From positions 15,962-79,961 of the forward strand of contig DDUX01000057.1 of NCBI GenBank assembly GCA_002345025.1: a stretch of 64,000 nt of DNA, in the 5' to 3' direction. Below the pieces are notes generated by a model. It was not told the DNA's origin and ran no database searches. It was given only the letters and a program-made list of their open reading frames with translations. The translations under genes and the position numbers were made by a program. Of the stretch, positions 46,656-57,449 are shown one piece after another; the stretch's first letter is position 1; every line of letters begins with the position of its first letter. The DNA is from Candidatus Accumulibacter iunctus. Its GTDB lineage: Bacteria; Pseudomonadota; Gammaproteobacteria; Burkholderiales; Rhodocyclaceae.

Positions 46656-48512
46656 TCAGGCGCCGCGCAGCCGGCTGAGATCGCGCACGGCGCCGGTTGC
46701 CGCCGAGGTGGCCATCAGCGCGTAGGCCTGCAGCGCACGCGAAACGAAGCGCGCGCGGGCAGCCGCCGGTTGCCAAGCGGAGTCGCCGCGGGCATCCATC
46801 GCCGCCCGTCGCCTCACCAACTCGGCGTCAGCGATGGCGAGATGGATGCGACGTCCGGGAATGTCGATCTCGATCAGGTCACCCTCTTCGACGAGGCCGA
46901 TCGCCCCCCCCTCGGCCGCCTCCGGCGAGACATGCCCGATCGACAGGCCCGAGGTGCCGCCGGAAAAGCGGCCGTCGGTCAGCAGGGCGCAGGACTTGCC
47001 CAGCCCCTTCGACTTGAGGTAGGACGTCGGGTAGAGCATTTCCTGCATGCCCGGGCCGCCCTTCGGCCCTTCGTAGCGAATCACCACCACCTCTCCCGCC
47101 TGCACCTGATCACCGAGGATCGCCTGCACCGCGTCGTCCTGGCTTTCGAAGACGCGCGCCCGCCCGCTGAACACCCAGATGCTGGCGTCCACACCGGCAG
47201 TCTTGACGATGCAGCCGTCGCTGGCGATATTGCCGTAGAGAACGGCGAGGCCGCCATCCTCCGAATAGGCGTTGGCGCGGTTGCGGATGCAGCCGCCAGC
47301 GCGGTCGAGGTCGAGTTCAGGGTAACGACGGTTCTGCGAGAACGCCGTCTGCGTCGGAATGCCGCCCGGCGCCGCCCGGTAGAACTCGTTCACCGCCGCC
47401 TCCCGCGCGCGCAGTACGTCCCAGCGATCGATCGCTTCGCCGAGCGTCGCCGCATGCACCGTCGGCACTTCCCGGTGGATCAGGCCAGCGCGATCGAGCT
47501 CGCCGAGAATCGCGAAGATGCCGCCGGCACGGTGCACGTCCTCCATGTGGTAGTCCGGCGTCGCCGGTGCCACCTTGGCCAGACAGGGTACCCGGCGCGA
47601 GATGCGGTCGATGTCGTCCATCGTGAAGTCGATGCCACCTTCCTGCGCCGCGGCGAGAATGTGCAGCACGGTGTTCGTCGAGCCGCCCATCGACACGTCA
47701 AGCGCCATGGCGTTCTCGAAAGCGGCGAAGTTGCCGATCGAGCGTGGCAGGACCGAAGCGTCGTCGTGCTCGTAGTAACGCCGGCAGAGCTCGACGATCT
47801 GCCGACCGGCCTGGAGAAACAGCCCGCGACGATCGGCATGGGTGGCCAGCAGGCTACCGTTGCCGGGCAGCGAGAAACCAAGCGCCTCGGTGAGGCAGTT
47901 CATCGAGTTGGCGGTGAACATGCCCGAACAGGAACCGCAGGTCGGGCATGCCGAGCGCTCGAAGGCCTCGACCTCGGCGTCGGAGCAGTTGCTGTCGCCG
48001 CCCTTGACCATCGCGTCGACGAGGTCGATCGCCACCACCTTGCCGCCCCATTGCACCTTGCCTGCCTCCATCGGGCCACCGGAGACGAAGATCGTCGGGA
48101 TGTTCACGCGCATCGCCGCCATCAGCATGCCGGGAGTGATCTTGTCGCAGTTCGAGATGCACACCATGGCGTCGGCGCAGTGGGCATTGACCATGTACTC
48201 GACCGAGTCGGCGATCAGGTCACGTGAGGGCAGCGAGTAGAGCATGCCGTCGTGCCCCATGGCGATGCCGTCGTCAATCGCTATGGTATTGAATTCCTTC
48301 GCCACGCCGCCGGCGGCCTCGATCTCGCGTGCGACCAGCTGCCCGAGATCCTTGAGGTGTACATGCCCCGGAACGAACTGCGTGAAGGAGTTGACGACGG
48401 CGATGATCGGCTTTCCGAAATCGCCATCGACCATGCCGGTGGCACGCCAGAGGGCGCGCGCGCCGGCCATGTTGCGGCCGTGCGTCGAGGTGCGGGAACG
48501 ATAGTGTGGCAT
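46656..48512 (-). CDS. ilvD: Dihydroxy-acid dehydratase
   Basis: A 618-residue Fe-S dehydratase of valine, leucine and isoleucine synthesis. Cluster cysteines and metal residues lie in [15 protein letters not shown] and [18 protein letters not shown]. The C-terminal [20 protein letters not shown] motif is present. The length matches the E. coli-type 4Fe-4S enzyme (616). It is divergent from lgt. Confidence 0.96.
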   Translation of the reverse strand: MPHYRSRTSTHGRNMAGARALWRATGMVDGDFGKPIIAVVNSFTQFVPGHVHLKDLGQLVAREIEAAGGVAKEFNTIAIDDGIAMGHDGMLYSLPSRDLIADSVEYMVNAHCADAMVCISNCDKITPGMLMAAMRVNIPTIFVSGGPMEAGKVQWGGKVVAIDLVDAMVKGGDSNCSDAEVEAFERSACPTCGSCSGMFTANSMNCLTEALGFSLPGNGSLLATHADRRGLFLQAGRQIVELCRRYYEHDDASVLPRSIGNFAAFENAMALDVSMGGSTNTVLHILAAAQEGGIDFTMDDIDRISRRVPCLAKVAPATPDYHMEDVHRAGGIFAILGELDRAGLIHREVPTVHAATLGEAIDRWDVLRAREAAVNEFYRAAPGGIPTQTAFSQNRRYPELDLDRAGGCIRNRANAYSEDGGLAVLYGNIASDGCIVKTAGVDASIWVFSGRARVFESQDDAVQAILGDQVQAGEVVVIRYEGPKGGPGMQEMLYPTSYLKSKGLGKSCALLTDGRFSGGTSGLSIGHVSPEAAEGGAIGLVEEGDLIEIDIPGRRIHLAIADAELVRRRAAMDARGDSAWQPAAARARFVSRALQAYALMATSAATGAVRDLSRLRGA

Positions 48513-48552
48513 CGCGGATCTCCATTCGGGAACCCGCCTCGAAGCGACGGGC

Positions 48553-48558
48553 TATAAT
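48553..48558 (+). promoter_or_regulatory. -10 box of lgt
   Basis: TATAAT is a perfect -10 hexamer 38 bp before the lgt GTG. The -35 is weak. An ATG at 48557 falls inside this box and is therefore unlikely as the lgt start. Confidence 0.5.
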
Positions 48559-48595
48559 GCTGATTCTATCCGAAAGGCCCCGGGGTGTTGGCATC

Positions 48596-49393
48596 GTGTT
48601 GATCCATCCGCAGTTCGACCCAGTCGCCGTGTCGCTCGGCCCGCTGAGTGTGCACTGGTACGGGCTGATGTATCTGCTCGCCTTTCTCCAGTTCTGGTGG
48701 CTCGGCAAGTACCGGCTGCAGCACCAGCCACAGTTCGCCCGTTCGGGCTGGACCGCGCAGCAACTCGACGACCTGCTGTTCTATGGGGTTCTCGGCGTGA
48801 TCGTCGGCGGCCGTCTCGGGCAGGTCCTGTTCTACGAGCCCGGCTACTACCTGAGCGAGCCGCTGCAGATCCTGGCGGTCTGGCGTGGCGGCATGTCCTT
48901 TCATGGCGGTCTGCTTGGCGTGCTGCTGGCAATGGCGCTCTACGCGCACAGAAGTGGTCGCCGCTGGCTCGAGATCACCGACTTCATCGCCCCACTGGTG
49001 CCGCTCGGACTCGCCGCCGGACGCGTCGGCAACTTCATCAACGGCGAGTTGTGGGGCCGTGCCGCTGACCCCTCGCTGCCCTGGGCAATGGTTTTCCCGG
49101 CGGTGGACGAATTGCCGCGCCATCCCTCACAGCTCTATCAGGCCGGGCTCGAAGGCCTCGTGCTGTTCGTCGTGCTCTGGCTGTACGCCCGCACCGAACG
49201 ACCACGCGGCGCCGTTTCGGGCGCCTTTCTCGTCGGTTACGGAATCCTGCGCTGGATCGCCGAGTATTTCCGCTCGCCGGACGCAGGAATCTTCGGCTTT
49301 TCCCACACCGTCAGCATGGGGCAGTGGCTGTCGCTGCCGATGATTGCTGTCGGCATCATGTTCATCGTCACCGCGGGCCGCCGGCGCACCTGA
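48596..49393 (+). CDS. lgt: Prolipoprotein diacylglyceryl transferase
   Basis: A 265-residue inner-membrane enzyme that attaches diacylglycerol to the lipobox Cys of prolipoproteins. Motifs: [37 protein letters not shown], the Lgt signature [14 protein letters not shown], and [13 protein letters not shown]. The GTG at 48596 aligns with family starts ([10 protein letters not shown]). malonyl-CoA decarboxylase follows after 47 bp. Confidence 0.95.
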   Translation: MLIHPQFDPVAVSLGPLSVHWYGLMYLLAFLQFWWLGKYRLQHQPQFARSGWTAQQLDDLLFYGVLGVIVGGRLGQVLFYEPGYYLSEPLQILAVWRGGMSFHGGLLGVLLAMALYAHRSGRRWLEITDFIAPLVPLGLAAGRVGNFINGELWGRAADPSLPWAMVFPAVDELPRHPSQLYQAGLEGLVLFVVLWLYARTERPRGAVSGAFLVGYGILRWIAEYFRSPDAGIFGFSHTVSMGQWLSLPMIAVGIMFIVTAGRRRT

Positions 49394-49440
49394 GCCGCTG
49401 CGCTGCTGCGCCGCCGGGCCACGCGGCCAAGGAGAATGAA

Positions 49441-50826
49441 ATGACAGAAGGCATTGTTGTCCGGGGACTGCGCCGTGTGCGCACACTGCTCGGTGAGACC
49501 GGCGCGTCACGCGGCCTCGAGGGCAAGCAACTGGTGCAGGTGCGCGCCCTGCTGCACGAGTGCGCCGGCGGCATCGGTGGCGAGATCTCGGCCAGGCAAC
49601 GCGCCGTGCGTCTGGCCAGCGCCTACCAGCATCTCAACGATGACGGGCGGGCGACGTTCCTGCGGCTCGTCGCCACCGAATTCGGCCCCGATCCGCAGCA
49701 GGTCGCCGATGCGCATGCAGGCTACCAGGCGGCTGTCGGCAGCGACCAGCAGTGGGCTGCCGAATCGGCGCTGCGCAATGCCATGCGCTCGACGCGCCTG
49801 CGCATCCTGACGCAATTCAACGCGCTGCCGCAGGGCGTCAAGTTTCTCGTCGACCTGCGCGCCGACCTGCTGCGCTACGCGACGCAGGATCCGGCGTTGC
49901 GCTCGCTCGATCGTGAACTCGAATCACGGCTCGGCGCCTGGTTCGACGTCGGCTTTCTCGAATTGCAGCGGATCACCTGGAGCTCGCCGGCAGCACTGTT
50001 GGAAAAACTGATCGAGTACGAGGCGGTGCATGAGATCCGTTCGTGGAGCGATCTCAAGAACCGGCTCGATTCCGACCGGCGCTGTTACGCCTTCTTCCAC
50101 CCGCGCATGCCGATGGAGCCACTGATCTTCGTCGAGGTGGCGCTCGTCGATCGCCTTGCCGACAACGTGCAGGCCCTGCTCGACGAGCACGCGCCGGTAT
50201 TTGACGCACAACGCGCGACGACGGCGATCTTCTACTCGATCTCCAACACGCAGGCCGGCCTGCGCGGCGTGTCCTTCGGCAACTTCCTGCTCAAGCGGGT
50301 GGTCGACGACCTCAAGCGCGACTATCCGCGGCTGGTCAGCTTCGCCACCCTGTCGCCGCTGCCAACCTTCCGCCGCTGGGCCGAGAAGAACCTGGAAGAA
50401 TGGCAGAAAGCGTTCGGCCCCGCCGACCTCGAGCGGATCGGACGCCACCTGCCAGCCGACACGCTGCCGCCGACCAGCGCCAGCGACCTGCAGAGTCTGC
50501 TCGCCGACGGCCGCTGGATCCAGGATCCGCGCCTGACGCGCGCGCTGCAGCATGGGCTGCTGCGGTTGGCGGCGCGCTACCTGATGACGACTGCCAAGGG
50601 CGGCCGCCCGTACGATCCGGTCGCCCGCTTTCACCTTGGCAACGGCGCCCGCATCGAGCGCCTCAACTATCTGGCCGACACCTCGGCGCGCGGCCAGAAG
50701 CAGTCCTATGGCCTCATGGTGAATTATCTCTACGACCCTGATACCATCGAAGCCAACGTCGAAGCGTTTTCGCGCAGCGGCGAGATAGCCGCCGCTGCAG
50801 CCATCCGTCGCTCTGCCCGTGACTGA
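49441..50826 (+). CDS. Malonyl-CoA decarboxylase
   Basis: A 461-residue MCD that converts malonyl-CoA to acetyl-CoA. It has an N-terminal helical domain (about residues 20-170) and a C-terminal GNAT-like catalytic domain. Catalytic Ser is in [14 protein letters not shown] and His in [36 protein letters not shown] and [22 protein letters not shown] are strong family segments. AAGGAG precedes the ATG. It may clear malonyl-CoA or help use malonate; no mat/mdc genes are nearby. A VOC gene follows after 50 bp. Confidence 0.93.
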   Translation: MTEGIVVRGLRRVRTLLGETGASRGLEGKQLVQVRALLHECAGGIGGEISARQRAVRLASAYQHLNDDGRATFLRLVATEFGPDPQQVADAHAGYQAAVGSDQQWAAESALRNAMRSTRLRILTQFNALPQGVKFLVDLRADLLRYATQDPALRSLDRELESRLGAWFDVGFLELQRITWSSPAALLEKLIEYEAVHEIRSWSDLKNRLDSDRRCYAFFHPRMPMEPLIFVEVALVDRLADNVQALLDEHAPVFDAQRATTAIFYSISNTQAGLRGVSFGNFLLKRVVDDLKRDYPRLVSFATLSPLPTFRRWAEKNLEEWQKAFGPADLERIGRHLPADTLPPTSASDLQSLLADGRWIQDPRLTRALQHGLLRLAARYLMTTAKGGRPYDPVARFHLGNGARIERLNYLADTSARGQKQSYGLMVNYLYDPDTIEANVEAFSRSGEIAAAAAIRRSARD

Positions 50827-50876
50827 GACCGTACGGCCGGAGCGTTTCCTGTTCCTCTCTCGAGAAAGTACAGCAC

Positions 50877-51350
50877 ATGAGTCAACGTCCATTCAAGGTC
50901 CTCGGAATCCAGCAGATCGCCATCGGCGGTCCGGACAAGATGAAACTCCGTCAACTCTGGGTCGACATGCTCGGCCTCGAAATCACCGGCAACTTCGTCA
51001 GCGAGCGCGAGAACGTCGATGAAGACATCGCCGCCATCGGCAAGGGCCCGTTCAAGGTCGAGGTCGACCTGATGCAGCCGGTCGACCCGGAGAAGAAGCC
51101 GGCGGTCCATGCCACGCCGCTCAATCATGTCGGGCTGTGGATCGACGATCTGCCGACAGCAGTCGAGTGGCTGACGGCAAACGGCGTCCGCTTCGCTCCG
51201 GGCGGAATCCGCAAGGGTGCCGCCGGCTTTGACATCACCTTCCTGCACCCGAAAGCCAGTGCCGAGTTCCCGATCGCCGGCGAAGGCGTGCTGATCGAAC
51301 TGGTGCAGGCACCACCCGAGGTCGTCGAGGCTTTCGCCCGCATCGCCTGA
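50877..51350 (+). CDS. VOC superfamily protein, methylmalonyl-CoA epimerase-like
   Basis: A 157-residue vicinal-oxygen-chelate protein with two beta-alpha-beta-beta-beta modules. The second module keeps [10 protein letters not shown] and ends with [21 protein letters not shown], which resembles methylmalonyl-CoA epimerase. In the first module the usual metal His is replaced (IQQIAIGG where IDHIGIAV is common), so a changed metal site or activity is possible. Glyoxalase I-like annotation is an alternative. It follows malonyl-CoA decarboxylase and may act on an acyl-CoA. Confidence 0.75.
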   Translation: MSQRPFKVLGIQQIAIGGPDKMKLRQLWVDMLGLEITGNFVSERENVDEDIAAIGKGPFKVEVDLMQPVDPEKKPAVHATPLNHVGLWIDDLPTAVEWLTANGVRFAPGGIRKGAAGFDITFLHPKASAEFPIAGEGVLIELVQAPPEVVEAFARIA

Positions 51351-51669
51351 CGCAAGCGCGCAGTCGGCGATTCCTGTTCGCGGGCATCGCCGACTGCCGC
51401 ACCGCGTCCGGCGCCCCGGTCGTCCCCGTCCCGCCGCAACCGGCCCGCGATGGGCCGCGGGTGCATGCGTCCCGGATACCCGCGCCAACGCGAGCCTCCC
51501 CGCAACGTTCGCCGACCTGTGATCCTGCGTGCCGTACCGCCGACGCCGGCGGCAGCGGCGCTGGCTGCACAGCCGACGATCACCCTCAAGTTCTCCGGCA
51601 GGCTGCCGTTGGTTGACGCATGCCGACCCTCCTCGCCCACAAGCAACCACTCCCAGCCACACTGAGCCG
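51351..51669. other. 319-bp intergenic region before the signalling island
   Basis: No gene is convincing here. The reading frame of the kinase extends upstream to 51529, but that part is Arg/Pro-rich and lacks a ribosome binding site. No clear promoter hexamers or stem-loops were found. Confidence 0.45.
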
Positions 51670-54600
51670 ATGAACACCATCGATTTTCTGCCGTGGGACG
51701 AAAGCTTCGACACCGGCCTGCCGGAAGTCGACGAACAGCACCGCCGACTGGTGCAACTCATCAACGTCCTCGCCAGCCATGTCGCCTTCAGAACGCACAT
51801 CCCGCAACTCGAGGAGATGTTCGATGAACTCGCCGACTATGCCGTCTACCACTTCCGGACCGAGGAGGCGGTCTGGCACGAGCACCTCGCCGGCGATCCG
51901 TCGGAAGTCGATCACCAGGCGATCCACGCCGGCTTTGAGCAGGAAGTGTCACGGCTGCGCGGGCACCCTGATGGGCAGCGGGCTGCCGAGGAGACCCTGG
52001 CTTTCCTGGCCCGCTGGCTGATCTCGCATATCCTCGAGAGCGACCGTTACATGGCCTGCACCACCCTGGCGCTGCGCGCCGGCCTGTCGCGCGAGGCGGC
52101 ACGCGCGCACGCCAGTGCGGAGATGGCCCGCGGTACGCGGATGTTCGCCGACATCGTCCTGTCGATCAATGCGACGCCGGCCACCAACGCCCTGCACCTG
52201 ATGGCCGAAGTGGCGGAACTGCGCCGGGCGCAAGCCGAGCTGCGGCATGAATCCGAGAAAAACCGGGCCTTGCTGCGCTCCGCCAGCGATGGCGTCCATG
52301 TCCTCGATACCGCCGGCAACCTCGTCGAGGTCAGCGACTCCTTCTGCGCAATGCTCGGCTACTCGCGAGAGGAACTGATCGGCAGCAACATGGCGGGCCG
52401 GGATGCACGTTTCGCCGACGACGAGGGGCCCAGCAGACTGCGGCAGGAGCTCGACAGTCCGCAGCGGCGTGTGCTGCACACCCGCTATCGCCACTGGGAC
52501 GGCCGCCTGATCCCCGTCGACGTCAGTGGCGTGCCGGTGGTGATCGACGGACAACGCCTGCTGTTCTATTCGGCGCGCGATGTGACCGAGCGCAAGCGGG
52601 CCGAAGAAGAACTGGCGCTGGAGCGCCAGAGACTGGCCGACCAGCTGCGTTTCACCGGCCGGCTGCTCGACACGATTCCCAACCCGGTCTTCTTCAAGGA
52701 CGAGAACGGCCGCTATCTGGGCTGCAACACCGCCTTCGAAGAGTACATCGGGATCGAGCGCGACAACCTCATCGGCTGCTCGGTGCACGACATCGTCCCG
52801 AGCAGCCTCGCCGACAAGTACCTGGCCGCCGACCGCGCGCTGTTCGAGCAGCGCGGAACACAGACCTATCAGGCAGAAGTGCGCTACGCCGACGGCTCGC
52901 TGCGCGACGTCGTCTTCAACAAGGCGACGTTCAACAGGGCCGATGGCGGCATCGGCGGCCTCGTCGGCGTCATGCTCGACGTCACCGAGCGCATGCGCAT
53001 GGAGTCGGCGCTGAAACAGCAGGCAGCATTCACCGACTGCATCATCGAGGCGATGGTCGATGGGATTGCCGTCTGCCATGAAATCCCGCAGCCACCACAG
53101 GTTCGCTTCACCGTCTGGAATCCGGCGATGCAGAAGCTGACCGGCTACAGTCTCAGCGACGTCAATGAGCTTGGCTGGCAACGTGCGCTGCAGGTAGAAG
53201 GCGAGCGGCAGGACGACGCCCTGCAGCGTGCCGAGCGGATGCGCCGTGGGGACCACCTGCGCGGCGAGGAATGGACGATCCGGCGCCGGAACGGCGAGCG
53301 GCGAACGCTGCAGGTGCATACCACCTTCGTCAACCCGCCGCGTGGTGGCGCGCATCTGCTGCTGGTGCTGCGCGACGTCACTGCGCGGAAGGCCGCCGAG
53401 CAGCTCCTGCGACAGCAGCGCGACCTCGCGCAACGCTATCTCGACACGGTGCAGAGCCTGATGCTGGCGCTCGATACCGAGGGACGGGTGACGATGATCA
53501 ACCGCGCCGGCCGCGATCTGCTCGGCTATGCGGAGAACGAACTGCTTGGCCGCTGCTGGTTCAGCACCTGCCTGCCGCAGCCGAAGGGAACCGAGCGAAG
53601 CCTGCCGACCTTCCGGCGCATCATCGCCGGCGAACTCGATGCCAGCTTCTCGGCCGAGGACAGCGTCCTCTGCCGTGACGGTTCGCTGCGCCTGATCGGC
53701 TGGAAAACCGGTGCCCTGACCGACGATGCCGGGCACATCATCGGCACCCTGAGTTCGGGTGCCGACATCGGCGAGCGCAAGGAGGTCGAGGCCGAACTGG
53801 AGCGCCACCGAACGCACCTCGAGACTCTGGTCGCGCAGCGAACCACGGAACTCTCGTTGGCCAAGGAAGCAGCGGAGCGTGCCAACCGGGCCAAGTCGGA
53901 GTTCCTCTCGAGCATGAGTCACGAACTGCGGACGCCGATGAACGCCATCATCGGCTTCGCCCAGATGCTCGAGTACGATGGTGAACTGAGCGCCGACCAG
54001 CAGGACAGCATCCATGAGATCCTCAAGGCGAGCCGTCACCTCCTCGACCTCATCAACGAGGTCCTCGATCTCGCCCGTATCGAATCGGGACGCATCGAAC
54101 TCTCGCTCGAGACGACCGACATCGCTGCCGTCGTCGATGACTGCCGGCACCTCATCGAACCGCTGGCGGCACCACTCGCCATCACGCTGAGCACGGTCGT
54201 TCCTGCCGGCGCGACCGTGCATGCCGACCGCACCCGCCTCAAGCAGGCGCTCCTCAACCTGCTGTCGAACGCCGTCAAGTACAACCGCGAGCGCGGCAGC
54301 ATTCAGCTTGAGGTCGAACAGCAGCTCACGGCGGCCGGGCTTCGCCAGCGCATCTGCGTCGCCGACACCGGCATCGGCATTGCTCCCGAACGCCTGAGCG
54401 AGGTCTTTCAACCGTTCACCCGCCTGCAGGCCGAGAACAGCGAGATCGAAGGGACCGGCATCGGACTGACCATCACCAAGCGCTTGGTCGAGCTGATGGG
54501 TGGCGAGATTGCTGCCGCGAGCGAAGCCGGCGTCGGTAGCCGCTTCTGGATCGAGCTGCCCGCCGGAACCGTCATCGGCGACGGCGACAGCACGGCCCCG

Positions 54601-55029
54601 AGCGACGGCCCGCATGAGGAGAAGCAGACGACCGGCGACGGGCAGCGCGTCCTGTGCATCGACGACAACCCCTCGAACCTCAAGCTGATGGCACAGATCC
54701 TCGGGCGCCGCGGCAATCTTTGCCTGCTCACGGCGCATGCCCCGCAACTGGGAATCGAGCTGGCACTCGCGCACCGTCCGCATCTCATCCTGCTCGACAT
54801 AAACATGCCGGGAATGGACGGCTACGAGGTGCTCGCCGTGTTGCAGCGCGAACCGCTCACTCGTCGCACGCCGGTCGTCGCGATCACCGCCAATGCCCTC
54901 GCACGCGACATCGAGCGGGGCCGCGCGGCTGGCTTTCTCGACTACATCACGAAGCCGATCGACGTCGCCGCCTTCCTGCGCGTCGTCGATGAGGCACTGG
55001 AGAATCAACGATCGCCGCGATCGGAGTGA
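51670..55029 (+). CDS. Bacteriohemerythrin-PAS4-histidine kinase-receiver hybrid protein
   Basis: A 1119-residue cytoplasmic kinase without membrane helices. Residues 1-135 are a hemerythrin domain opening FLPWDESFDTGLPEVDEQH, with further ligands in YHFRTEE, DHQAIH and HILESD; it binds a di-iron centre and O2. Four PAS domains follow at about 200-310, 330-450, 457-575 and 590-705. The HisKA domain has His751 in MSHELRTPMNAIIGF. The ATPase has LNLLSNAVKYN and GTGIGLTITKRLVELMGG. The receiver has Asp1043 in LILLDINMPGMDGY. The start at 51670 is set by the hemerythrin motif. It overlaps the next gene by 4 nt. Confidence 0.92.
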   Translation: MNTIDFLPWDESFDTGLPEVDEQHRRLVQLINVLASHVAFRTHIPQLEEMFDELADYAVYHFRTEEAVWHEHLAGDPSEVDHQAIHAGFEQEVSRLRGHPDGQRAAEETLAFLARWLISHILESDRYMACTTLALRAGLSREAARAHASAEMARGTRMFADIVLSINATPATNALHLMAEVAELRRAQAELRHESEKNRALLRSASDGVHVLDTAGNLVEVSDSFCAMLGYSREELIGSNMAGRDARFADDEGPSRLRQELDSPQRRVLHTRYRHWDGRLIPVDVSGVPVVIDGQRLLFYSARDVTERKRAEEELALERQRLADQLRFTGRLLDTIPNPVFFKDENGRYLGCNTAFEEYIGIERDNLIGCSVHDIVPSSLADKYLAADRALFEQRGTQTYQAEVRYADGSLRDVVFNKATFNRADGGIGGLVGVMLDVTERMRMESALKQQAAFTDCIIEAMVDGIAVCHEIPQPPQVRFTVWNPAMQKLTGYSLSDVNELGWQRALQVEGERQDDALQRAERMRRGDHLRGEEWTIRRRNGERRTLQVHTTFVNPPRGGAHLLLVLRDVTARKAAEQLLRQQRDLAQRYLDTVQSLMLALDTEGRVTMINRAGRDLLGYAENELLGRCWFSTCLPQPKGTERSLPTFRRIIAGELDASFSAEDSVLCRDGSLRLIGWKTGALTDDAGHIIGTLSSGADIGERKEVEAELERHRTHLETLVAQRTTELSLAKEAAERANRAKSEFLSSMSHELRTPMNAIIGFAQMLEYDGELSADQQDSIHEILKASRHLLDLINEVLDLARIESGRIELSLETTDIAAVVDDCRHLIEPLAAPLAITLSTVVPAGATVHADRTRLKQALLNLLSNAVKYNRERGSIQLEVEQQLTAAGLRQRICVADTGIGIAPERLSEVFQPFTRLQAENSEIEGTGIGLTITKRLVELMGGEIAAASEAGVGSRFWIELPAGTVIGDGDSTAPSDGPHEEKQTTGDGQRVLCIDDNPSNLKLMAQILGRRGNLCLLTAHAPQLGIELALAHRPHLILLDINMPGMDGYEVLAVLQREPLTRRTPVVAITANALARDIERGRAAGFLDYITKPIDVAAFLRVVDEALENQRSPRSE

Positions 55030-57449
55030 GCTTGGGAAACCCCCGGACGACCAGCTGGACGGCCGCCGCGCGGCCTTCCAGCTGGTCGTTGAAGACGCGC
55101 ATCACCGCCATGACGCTGGCCGTGTTCCTGCTCGCGATCTGGTCGCTGACGCTATACGCGACGCGCAGCCTGCGTCAGGACATGACGCATCTCCTCGGCG
55201 AGCAGCAGTTCTCGACGACCTCGATCATTGCCGCCCAGCTCAATGCCGAACTCGACAGCCGGCTGCAGGCCCTGGCGCTGGTGGCCGGCGAAATTTCCCC
55301 GGCCCTGCTCGACAACCGGGCCGCACTGCAGCGCTTTCTCGAACAGCACTCGACGTTGCAGAAGCTGTTCAATGGCGGCACGCGAATCCGCGACGTCAAT
55401 GCCCTGACGCTCGCCAGCGTTCCCTACCTACCGGAGCAGATCGGCAGCAGCTACGCCGACCGCGACTACATGATCGCCGCCCTCAAGCAAGGCCGTGGCA
55501 ACATTGGCCGGCCGGTCATCAGCAGGACGCTCAAGTCGCCTGCCATCGCTCTGGCGGCGCCCATCCGCAACCCGGCCGGGCAAGTCATCGGCGCCGTGAC
55601 CGGGGTCATCGATCTCGGTCAGGCGGGTTTCTTCGACCGCCTCGTCGACCAGCGCTACGGCAGGACCGGCGGTTATCTGGTCATCGCTCCGCAGCATGGT
55701 CTGATCGTCACCGGAACGGACAAGTCGCGCGCCATGTCGCCGATGCCGGTCCCCGGGGCCAACCGCAACCACGACCGCTTCGTCGGCGGCTACGAGGGTT
55801 ACGGCGTCGCCGTGAACTCGCGTGGCGTCGAGGAACTCGCGGCAGCCAAGGGAGTTGCGGTCGCTGGCTGGCTTCTCGTCAGCGTGCTGCCAACGGCGGA
55901 GGCCTTCGAGCCCATCGCCGCGATGCAGGAACGGGTATTGCTGGCGGCAGTGGTTCTCAGTCTGCTCGTCGGCACGGTTGGCTGGTGGTTGCTCAGTCGC
56001 ATGCTGCGCCAGCAGTTCGCGCCGATGCTCGCCGCGTCGACACTGCTCGCCGACATGTCGCATGCCGGCGGCCCGCTGCTGCAACCCCTGCCGACAGCCG
56101 CGGACGACGAAGTCGGGCAACTGATCCGCAGCTTCAACCTGCTGCTCGAGTCGCTGGCAGAGCGCGAGGCGGCGCTGAAGGAAAGCGAGCAGCACTACCG
56201 CACACTCGCCGACGGCGGCTCGGCGCTGATCTGGACCTCCGGCACGGACCGCTTCGCCACCTACTTCAACGAACCGTGGCTGCGTTTCACCGGCCAGTCG
56301 CTGGCACGGCAGCTTGCCGCGGGCTGGGCCGCAGGCATTCATCCGGAGGACCTCGAGCACTGCCGGCGCACCTACGACAGCCATTTCGACCGCCGGCAGC
56401 CGTTCCGGATGGCGTATCGCCTGCGCGCCAGCGATGGCGAGTACCGCTGGATCGAGGATGCCGGCACCCCGCGCTTTGACCGTACCGGCGATTTCATCGG
56501 CTATATCGACTTCTGTCAGGACATCTCCGAGCGCAAGCGGGTGGAGGGCGAACTCGAACAGCACCGCCACCATCTCGAGGCCCTGGTCGCGGCGCGAACA
56601 GCGGCGCTGGCCCGGGCCAAGGAAGCGGCGGAAGCCGCCAATGCCGCGAAGACGGAGTTCCTGTCGCGCATGAGCCACGAACTGCGAACGCCCCTCAACG
56701 CCATTCTCGGCTTCGGCCAGTTGCTGGCGATGCCTGGCGACGCACCGCTGTCGGCAGAGCAGGCCGACAACGTGCAGGAAATTCTGCGAGCCGGCCGCCA
56801 CCTCCTCGGGCAGGTCAACGAAGTGCTCGACCTGGCGCGCGTCGAAAGCGGGCGCATCGAGCTGAAGCTCGAGGCAGTACCCCTCGCTGCCGTCGTCGGC
56901 GAATGCGTTGCGCTCGTCCGGCCGCTCGCCGAGGCGCGCGGCATCGGCATCGAAGCCGAAATCGACGACGCTCCTCTGCACGCCGATGCCACGCGCCTGA
57001 AACAGGTGCTCCTCAATCTGCTCTCCAACGCCATCAAGTTCAACCGCGAGCAGGGCACGATCCGGGTTGCCGGCACGCGGCACGGCGAGCGGCTGCGACT
57101 CGCCGTCAGCGACAGCGGCCGCGGCATCGACAGCGAGCACCTGCAGCGGCTGTTCCAGCCTTTCGAGCGACTGGCGTCGGCGTACGACGGGATCGAGGGC
57201 ACAGGCGTCGGGCTGGCGCTGACGCAACGACTGGTCGAAGCGATGGGTGGCATAATCCGGGTTGACAGTCAGGTTGATGTCGGCAGCACCTTCAGTCTGG
57301 ATCTGCCGCTGGCGAACCCCGCGCCGGATGCCGCTGCAGTGCCGGCAGACGCAGTCGGGCCGGACGCCGACCGAACGGACCGCAGACAGGTACGCAACCC
57401 TCGAGCTGGCACAGGCGCGCCCGCAGGTAGTCGGAAGGAGAGAGCATGA
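55026..57449 (+). CDS. Membrane Cache-PAS sensor histidine kinase
   Basis: An 807-residue kinase. TM1 is about residues 27-45, a periplasmic double-Cache domain (about 50-300, with DRDYMIAALKQGRGNIGRPVIS and GAVTGVIDLG) follows, and TM2 is about 303-323. After it come a HAMP-like segment, a PAS domain (about 389-510), and HisKA with His551 in MSHELRTPLNAILGFGQLL. The ATPase core is nearly identical to that of the kinase at 59356. There is no receiver; the protein ends in a Pro/Arg-rich tail. The start GTG overlaps the upstream stop (GTGA), so translation is coupled. Confidence 0.92.
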   Translation: MSLGNPRTTSWTAAARPSSWSLKTRITAMTLAVFLLAIWSLTLYATRSLRQDMTHLLGEQQFSTTSIIAAQLNAELDSRLQALALVAGEISPALLDNRAALQRFLEQHSTLQKLFNGGTRIRDVNALTLASVPYLPEQIGSSYADRDYMIAALKQGRGNIGRPVISRTLKSPAIALAAPIRNPAGQVIGAVTGVIDLGQAGFFDRLVDQRYGRTGGYLVIAPQHGLIVTGTDKSRAMSPMPVPGANRNHDRFVGGYEGYGVAVNSRGVEELAAAKGVAVAGWLLVSVLPTAEAFEPIAAMQERVLLAAVVLSLLVGTVGWWLLSRMLRQQFAPMLAASTLLADMSHAGGPLLQPLPTAADDEVGQLIRSFNLLLESLAEREAALKESEQHYRTLADGGSALIWTSGTDRFATYFNEPWLRFTGQSLARQLAAGWAAGIHPEDLEHCRRTYDSHFDRRQPFRMAYRLRASDGEYRWIEDAGTPRFDRTGDFIGYIDFCQDISERKRVEGELEQHRHHLEALVAARTAALARAKEAAEAANAAKTEFLSRMSHELRTPLNAILGFGQLLAMPGDAPLSAEQADNVQEILRAGRHLLGQVNEVLDLARVESGRIELKLEAVPLAAVVGECVALVRPLAEARGIGIEAEIDDAPLHADATRLKQVLLNLLSNAIKFNREQGTIRVAGTRHGERLRLAVSDSGRGIDSEHLQRLFQPFERLASAYDGIEGTGVGLALTQRLVEAMGGIIRVDSQVDVGSTFSLDLPLANPAPDAAAVPADAVGPDADRTDRRQVRNPRAGTGAPAGSRKERA

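Noticed and set aside
48557..48595. ATG at 48557 as the lgt start
   Set aside because: It lies inside a perfect TATAAT box, and the extra residues do not match Lgt N-termini; GTG 48596 does.
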